Shown: one piece after another, positions 60,252-64,000 of the stretch
Layout of the letters: each line of letters begins with the position of its first letter
Position numbering within the stretch: the first letter of the stretch is position 1
Origin: Niabella agricola
GTDB lineage: Bacteria; Bacteroidota; Bacteroidia; Chitinophagales; Chitinophagaceae
Reading direction: 5' to 3'
NCBI RefSeq assembly: GCF_021538615.1
Contig: NZ_JAJHIZ010000003.1
Coordinates: 3,286,001 to 3,350,000, forward strand
Length of the DNA: 64,000 nt
Position numbers and translations under genes: made by a program
Notes under the pieces: generated by a model
The model's database searches: none
Told to the model about the DNA's origin: nothing
What the model saw: only the letters and a program-made list of their open reading frames with translations

Positions 60252-61797
60252 CCTGCTCATTTTCGGGATTTATATTATTGGTGTAGTGGCACTGGGATTG
60301 TATGCTACGCGGAGGAGTGCCCGTACCAAGCGGGATTATTTCCTGGCGGGAGATAAGCTGCCTTGGTGGATGATCGGCGGTAGTATTATTGCGGCCAACA
60401 TCAGCAGTCATCACCTGGTAGGCGCCATGGGAACGGCCTACAGCCGGGGCTTTGTGGCCATTACGCTGGAATGGGGCGCCATCCTTATTGGCTTTAATGC
60501 GTTACTGTGGATCTTTTTGCCTTTTTACCTACGGAATGGTTTTTATACCACGCCGGAATACCTGGAAAAACGCTTCGGTACCAAAACGCGGGTGCTGTAT
60601 GCCCTGCTGATCTTATTTACCTACGTGTTTGTAGAGATCGGTGCGGTATTGTATCTCGGTGGCCTTACACTACATGCCTTATTTGGCATTCCCATCCTCT
60701 ACAGTATTTTAGGAATGGCGCTGCTGACGGGATTGTATACAGTGCTGGGCGGCCTCCGGGCGGTGATCTGGACCGAAATGGTGCAGCTGGTGGTGTTGGT
60801 GCTGGGAGGAATCATTTTAACCTTCAGTACCATTCATGCGGCCGGTGGTTTCAGCGCTATTGCCGAATCTTCAAAAAACTGGAAGATGTTCTACCCGGCT
60901 TCGGACCCGGATTTTCCCTGGACAATGTACCTGGGCGGGCTGTTGTGCATCAGCGTTTTTTACTGTGCCACCAACCAGTTCATTGTGCAGCGGGTGCTTG
61001 CCGCAAAGAATGAATGGCACGGGCGTATGGGCGTGATCTTTGGCGATTACCTCAAATTCCTGGTACCGCTGATCATTACCGTTCCGGCATTGATCGCACC
61101 AAAATTTCTGCCGAAGCTGGAACAGCCGGACCTGCTGTTTGCTACCCTGGTGGAAACATTGCTGCCGAAGGGCTTGGTGGGATTGGTAATGGCCGGACTG
61201 ATCTCCGCGATCATGTCGCATATATCAGGAGCCATCAACTCCTGTACCACCATTTTAACGGTGGATGTATACACCCAGTTCATCAATAAAAAAGCGACTG
61301 ATGAACAGGCTGTCCGTTTTGGTAAACGCTCGGGTGTGGTCATTATCCTGCTCGGGATCCTGAGTGCGATCCTTTTGATCAGCTATTCTGACAAACCGGT
61401 GTTCCTGTACCTGATGAATCTCTATGGGTTATTTACACCCGGCATCGCCACCATGTTCCTGATGGGCATTTTCTGGAAGCGGACCACCGCTGCGGGTGCG
61501 CTGGCTGCCGGGTTGCTTACCATTCCGCTTTCGCTGCTGATGGAGTTTTGTTTTCCGCAAATGCCCTTTTTCAACCGTACGGGTATTGTTTTCTGGGTCT
61601 GTATGATCCTGTGTGCCGTGGTGAGCCTGCTTACGGCGGCATCAAAATCCACCGGGTTAAACAACCTTATATGGACCAGAGAAAGCCTGCGGATACCGGA
61701 GCCGGAAAAAAAGTATTACCGGGGTCTCCGCAATCCTGCCATCTGGTGGTTGCTGATTACGGTAATGGTATTATACTTTTTTGTGCGGTATTTTTAA
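60232..61797 (+). CDS. Sodium:solute symporter (SSS family)
   Basis: A 521-residue membrane protein with about 13 helices and the SSS/SLC5 signature sequences: SARTKRDYFLAGDKLPWWMIG, FLPFYLRNGFYTTPEYLEKRFG, YTVLGGLRAVIWTEMVQ and ISAIMSHISGAINSCTTILT. It would import the sugar acid or related breakdown product with Na+ across the inner membrane. It overlaps the preceding gene by 20 bp, consistent with coupling, and ends the operon before a strong bidirectional terminator. Confidence 0.95.
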   Translation: MKLQWIDLLIFGIYIIGVVALGLYATRRSARTKRDYFLAGDKLPWWMIGGSIIAANISSHHLVGAMGTAYSRGFVAITLEWGAILIGFNALLWIFLPFYLRNGFYTTPEYLEKRFGTKTRVLYALLILFTYVFVEIGAVLYLGGLTLHALFGIPILYSILGMALLTGLYTVLGGLRAVIWTEMVQLVVLVLGGIILTFSTIHAAGGFSAIAESSKNWKMFYPASDPDFPWTMYLGGLLCISVFYCATNQFIVQRVLAAKNEWHGRMGVIFGDYLKFLVPLIITVPALIAPKFLPKLEQPDLLFATLVETLLPKGLVGLVMAGLISAIMSHISGAINSCTTILTVDVYTQFINKKATDEQAVRFGKRSGVVIILLGILSAILLISYSDKPVFLYLMNLYGLFTPGIATMFLMGIFWKRTTAAGALAAGLLTIPLSLLMEFCFPQMPFFNRTGIVFWVCMILCAVVSLLTAASKSTGLNNLIWTRESLRIPEPEKKYYRGLRNPAIWWLLITVMVLYFFVRYF

Positions 61798-61816
61798 GAA
61801 AAGGTTGACAGAATAT

Positions 61817-61847
61817 AAAAAAAGCGATCACATGGATCGCTTTTTTT
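61817..61847. terminator. Bidirectional terminator
   Basis: AAAAAAAGCGATC (61817-61829), loop ACATG, GATCGCTTTTTTT (61835-61847). It serves the symporter operon (plus) and the YceI gene (minus), whose stops face each other. Confidence 0.92.
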
Positions 61848-61864
61848 ATAGTATTGAGAACGGA

Positions 61865-62392
61865 TTAAGCCTGTTTTACCAGTTCTGCGTTGATGTGTAA
61901 CTTTACTTCATCTGCTACTACAATGCCACCAGCTTCTGTAACGGCGCTCCAGTTCAGTCCGAAATCCTTACGATTGATCTTACCATTCAGCTCAAAACCT
62001 GCAACGGTTTGTCCGTATGCATTGGGTCCGATACCCCCCAGTTCAACATTCAGGGTAACGCTTTTCTTTACACCGCGGATGGTCAGGTCGCCGGTCATTT
62101 CAAATTCATCGCTGCCTTTGGGAGCGATGGCGGTTGATTCAAACGTTAACTTCGGGTGGTTGGCCGCATCGAAAAAGTCGGCAGATTTTAAATGTTCATC
62201 CCGCTGTGCCGGTCCGGTTGAAATGCTGTCAATGTCAGCGCTAAAGGTCACTTTTGCATCACTGAAATCTTCCTTGTCTGCAATAACAGTGCCTTCAAAG
62301 CTGGTAAACTTGCCGGATACGTTTGAAATTACCAGATGTCTTACTTTAAAACCGATTTCCGAATGCATCGGATCCATTGTCCATGTAGCCAT
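61865..62392 (-). CDS. YceI-family protein
   Basis: A 175-residue lipocalin-like protein of the YceI family that binds isoprenoid-type lipids. Start WTMDPMHSEIGFKVRHLVIS, then KFTSFEGTV, SISTGPAQRDEHLKSADFFD and LTIRGVKKSVTLNVELGG are the standard family blocks. The ATG at 62392 gives no signal peptide, so this is a cytosolic member; the longer frame to 62422 adds ten polar residues. Confidence 0.94.
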   Translation of the reverse strand: MATWTMDPMHSEIGFKVRHLVISNVSGKFTSFEGTVIADKEDFSDAKVTFSADIDSISTGPAQRDEHLKSADFFDAANHPKLTFESTAIAPKGSDEFEMTGDLTIRGVKKSVTLNVELGGIGPNAYGQTVAGFELNGKINRKDFGLNWSAVTEAGGIVVADEVKLHINAELVKQA

Positions 62393-62553
62393 AGTTGTAT
62401 TGTTTTTGTGATTTGATGACACAAAATTAGTACCGGAACAAAAGGTTGAAAATAATCTAGATTAAGATTGATGGTTAATATTTTGTAAAGTCCCCGGTTA
62501 ATCGGCATTCCTTAAAGAATACTTTTTGGGGCTGTAATCCGTAAAAAAAACGC

Positions 62554-62588
62554 TTTTAGCGGAGTGTAATCCACAAAAAGCGCTAAAA
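62554..62588 (-). terminator. Hairpin downstream of the thioredoxin-like gene
   Basis: TTTTAGCG (62554-62561) pairs with CGCTAAAA (62581-62588); on the minus strand a T-run follows the left arm. It lies 25 bp after the stop at 62613. Confidence 0.55.
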
Positions 62589-62612
62589 TCTTTAAGCAAA
62601 AGAGGATCCGGA

Positions 62613-63782
62613 TCAGGGGAGGACCGCTGCCAGCTTGTTTTCCAGGTCCATACCGCGCAATCCTTCTGCAATGATTTTTCCCTGTGGATCAATCAACACA
62701 TTAAAAGGAATTCCTCCAAATTTATACATCGGCACTACGGGCGATTCCCATTTCTTCAGATCGCTTACCTGGGTCCAGGCCAGTTTGTCATTTTGAATGG
62801 CATTCTTCCAGGCATTGGCATCATCATCCAGTGAAACGCCTAAAACGGTAAATCCTTTGGATTTATACTTATTAAAAACTGCCACCACATTGGGATTTTC
62901 AGCGCGGCAGGGGCGGCACCAACTGGCCCAGAAATCAACCAACACATATTGGCCTCTGAAAGAGTTCAGCGCTACGGACTTTCCGGAAACATCGGGCAGG
63001 GTAAAATCCGGGGCCTGCTTACCGATCCAGGTACGGTCTTCCGCGGCCTTGATCTCCTGTTGCAGGTTGAGTTTTAAGCCGGCTACTGCGATGTGGTTGG
63101 GAAATTTTTTAGACACTTCGTCGATCAGGGCCACCACCTGTTTATTGTCCAGCGGCTCCAGGGCCAATCCCTGTCCGTTAGCTGTAGACTGGTAATAACC
63201 CAGCTCAAACATGGAAAGGGCAGGGTTGATGCCTTTTTTGATTTCGCCAAGCGCATATTCCCGGAGCGCCGCGCCATCCTGTTTGATGCGCTGCATCAGG
63301 GGTGTAAGGGTACTGTCTGCTACTTTAGTGGTACGCAGGCTGTCCAGTTGATGCGTGTTATTTACCAGCTGGATCATTTTATCATTAAAGGCCAGCATAA
63401 AATCTTTCATCGCCTGACTGGCCGGCGATTTTTTCACTTCGAATTTTTCGGGCATCTGTGGGTTCCGGGTGCTCATTGTAATATTAAGATCTACCTCCGG
63501 ACCGTCGTTGATCACAGAAGCCACCGGAAACTCCAGCGCATCCAGCCGGATATTGTAAACGGCATCTTCCAGGGCTTCGGTTTTCAACGTAAATTTTCCG
63601 CTCAGTATATCTGTAGAATCTACAATTACCGGTTGCATGGAAGCTATGGGTACTTCTTCCAGGTATACTTTTTTAGCCTGTGTATTGGCAACGCTTCCGT
63701 TGATAACAAAACTTTTCTTATTGTCTTGCTTACATCCCGCAAAAATGATCGCCAGGAGTAGGATCGCAACTAATTGTTTCAT
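62613..63782 (-). CDS. TlpA-like thioredoxin-fold lipoprotein with DUF4369-type N-terminus
   Basis: A 389-residue lipoprotein (lipobox IIFAGC, Cys17). Residues about 25-125 form the DUF4369-like beta domain (FVINGSVANTQAKKVYLEE), residues 125-255 are helical, and the C-terminal 140 residues are a TlpA/ResA thioredoxin domain: QAPDFTLPDVSGKSVALNSF, VLVDFWASWCRPCRAENP with the CxxC redox pair, and cis-Pro region FGGIPFNVLIDPQGKIIAEG. It probably acts in periplasmic disulfide reduction. This architecture is common and multicopy in Bacteroidota. Confidence 0.93.
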   Translation of the reverse strand: MKQLVAILLLAIIFAGCKQDNKKSFVINGSVANTQAKKVYLEEVPIASMQPVIVDSTDILSGKFTLKTEALEDAVYNIRLDALEFPVASVINDGPEVDLNITMSTRNPQMPEKFEVKKSPASQAMKDFMLAFNDKMIQLVNNTHQLDSLRTTKVADSTLTPLMQRIKQDGAALREYALGEIKKGINPALSMFELGYYQSTANGQGLALEPLDNKQVVALIDEVSKKFPNHIAVAGLKLNLQQEIKAAEDRTWIGKQAPDFTLPDVSGKSVALNSFRGQYVLVDFWASWCRPCRAENPNVVAVFNKYKSKGFTVLGVSLDDDANAWKNAIQNDKLAWTQVSDLKKWESPVVPMYKFGGIPFNVLIDPQGKIIAEGLRGMDLENKLAAVLP

Positions 63783-63857
63783 GATCTTGAGTTTTCAAAA
63801 AAAGCTATAAGGGTTGGTCCTGTTTGTACTGGCGCAAAGCTTATAGCTCTGTTATTC

Positions 63858-64000
63858 TTATTGTAACTTTTTCAACAATATCTCGTTGGTCTTTTTCGGA
63901 TCGGCCTTGCCTTTTGTCTGTTTCATGACCTCGCCTACAAACAGTGCCAGCAGTCCCTTTTTCCCTTTTTTATATTCAGCAACCTTGGGCGCCAGCTTTT
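63858..64000 (-). CDS. gatB: Aspartyl/glutamyl-tRNA amidotransferase subunit B, C-terminal end
   Basis: The minus strand from the window edge to a TAA at 63860-63858 encodes the last 46 residues ([46 protein letters not shown]). This is the conserved GatB tail (Y-K-x-G-K-x-G-L-x-x-F-V-G-x-V-M-K-x-T-K-G-K-A-[DN]-P), part of the tRNA-binding YqeY-like tail domain of the enzyme that amidates misacylated Glu-tRNA(Gln)/Asp-tRNA(Asn). The rest of the gene lies beyond the window. Confidence 0.93.
   Translation of the reverse strand, partial: KLAPKVAEYKKGKKGLLALFVGEVMKQTKGKADPKKTNEILLKKLQ

Overview
The window looks like a chromosomal segment of a Bacteroidota bacterium, most likely family Chitinophagaceae. 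The signs are a SusC/SusD pair, many lipoproteins with Bacteroidota-style lipoboxes, an RprY-type response regulator, promoter -7 boxes of the TAnnTTTG type, a DUF853 ATPase, and abundant palindromic intergenic repeats. Genus assignment is inference. No rRNA or tRNA gene was recognised. The first 2.3 kb is visibly more AT-rich than the rest.

Layout. 1-2.4 kb: an AT-rich minus-strand block with an XRE regulator and a three-gene cluster including a TIGR04255-type protein; it looks acquired. 2.5-15 kb: accessory DNA with a toxin-like small protein, several lipoproteins (a polysaccharide-lyase-like protein, a ZU5 protein, a GH43 enzyme, a DUF4253 protein), a Csp copper-storage protein and two acetyltransferase-sized genes or hypotheticals. 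Between these genes lie many copies of a roughly 95-bp imperfect palindrome. At 12.4-12.9 kb a GIY-YIG nuclease gene sits exactly between the two half-arms of that palindrome, inside a tandem array with a period of about 140 bp.

15.5-18.4 kb: a complete Family 2A encapsulin operon, with an SrpI-like shell protein overlapping a SufS-type cysteine desulfurase that carries a disordered N-terminal extension of about 235 residues, the expected cargo-loading region. 18.4-40.8 kb: mostly housekeeping genes (ileS, a histone-H1-like/DksA fusion, acpP-fabF-rnc, iscS, ruvB, an RprY-like regulator, a HerA-like ATPase, kbl), plus a radical SAM enzyme coupled to a small protein, a frameshifted Y1 transposase beside REP-like palindromes, and secreted hydrolases and peptidases.

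41-61.8 kb: a carbohydrate-utilisation locus of four transcription units around SusC/SusD, a heparinase II/III-type lyase and a GntR/FCD regulator. Its enzymes (soluble sugar dehydrogenase fused to cytochrome c, SMP-30 lactonase, galactonate-dehydratase-like enolase-superfamily enzyme, DHDPS-family aldolase, SDR, SSS symporter) fit an oxidative, non-phosphorylative route: sugar to lactone to aldonate to 2-keto-3-deoxy acid to cleavage. Identical TGTATACA palindromes lie in both divergent intergenic regions of the locus and are the probable operators of the GntR regulator. 61.9-64 kb: YceI, a TlpA-like thioredoxin lipoprotein and the 3' end of gatB.
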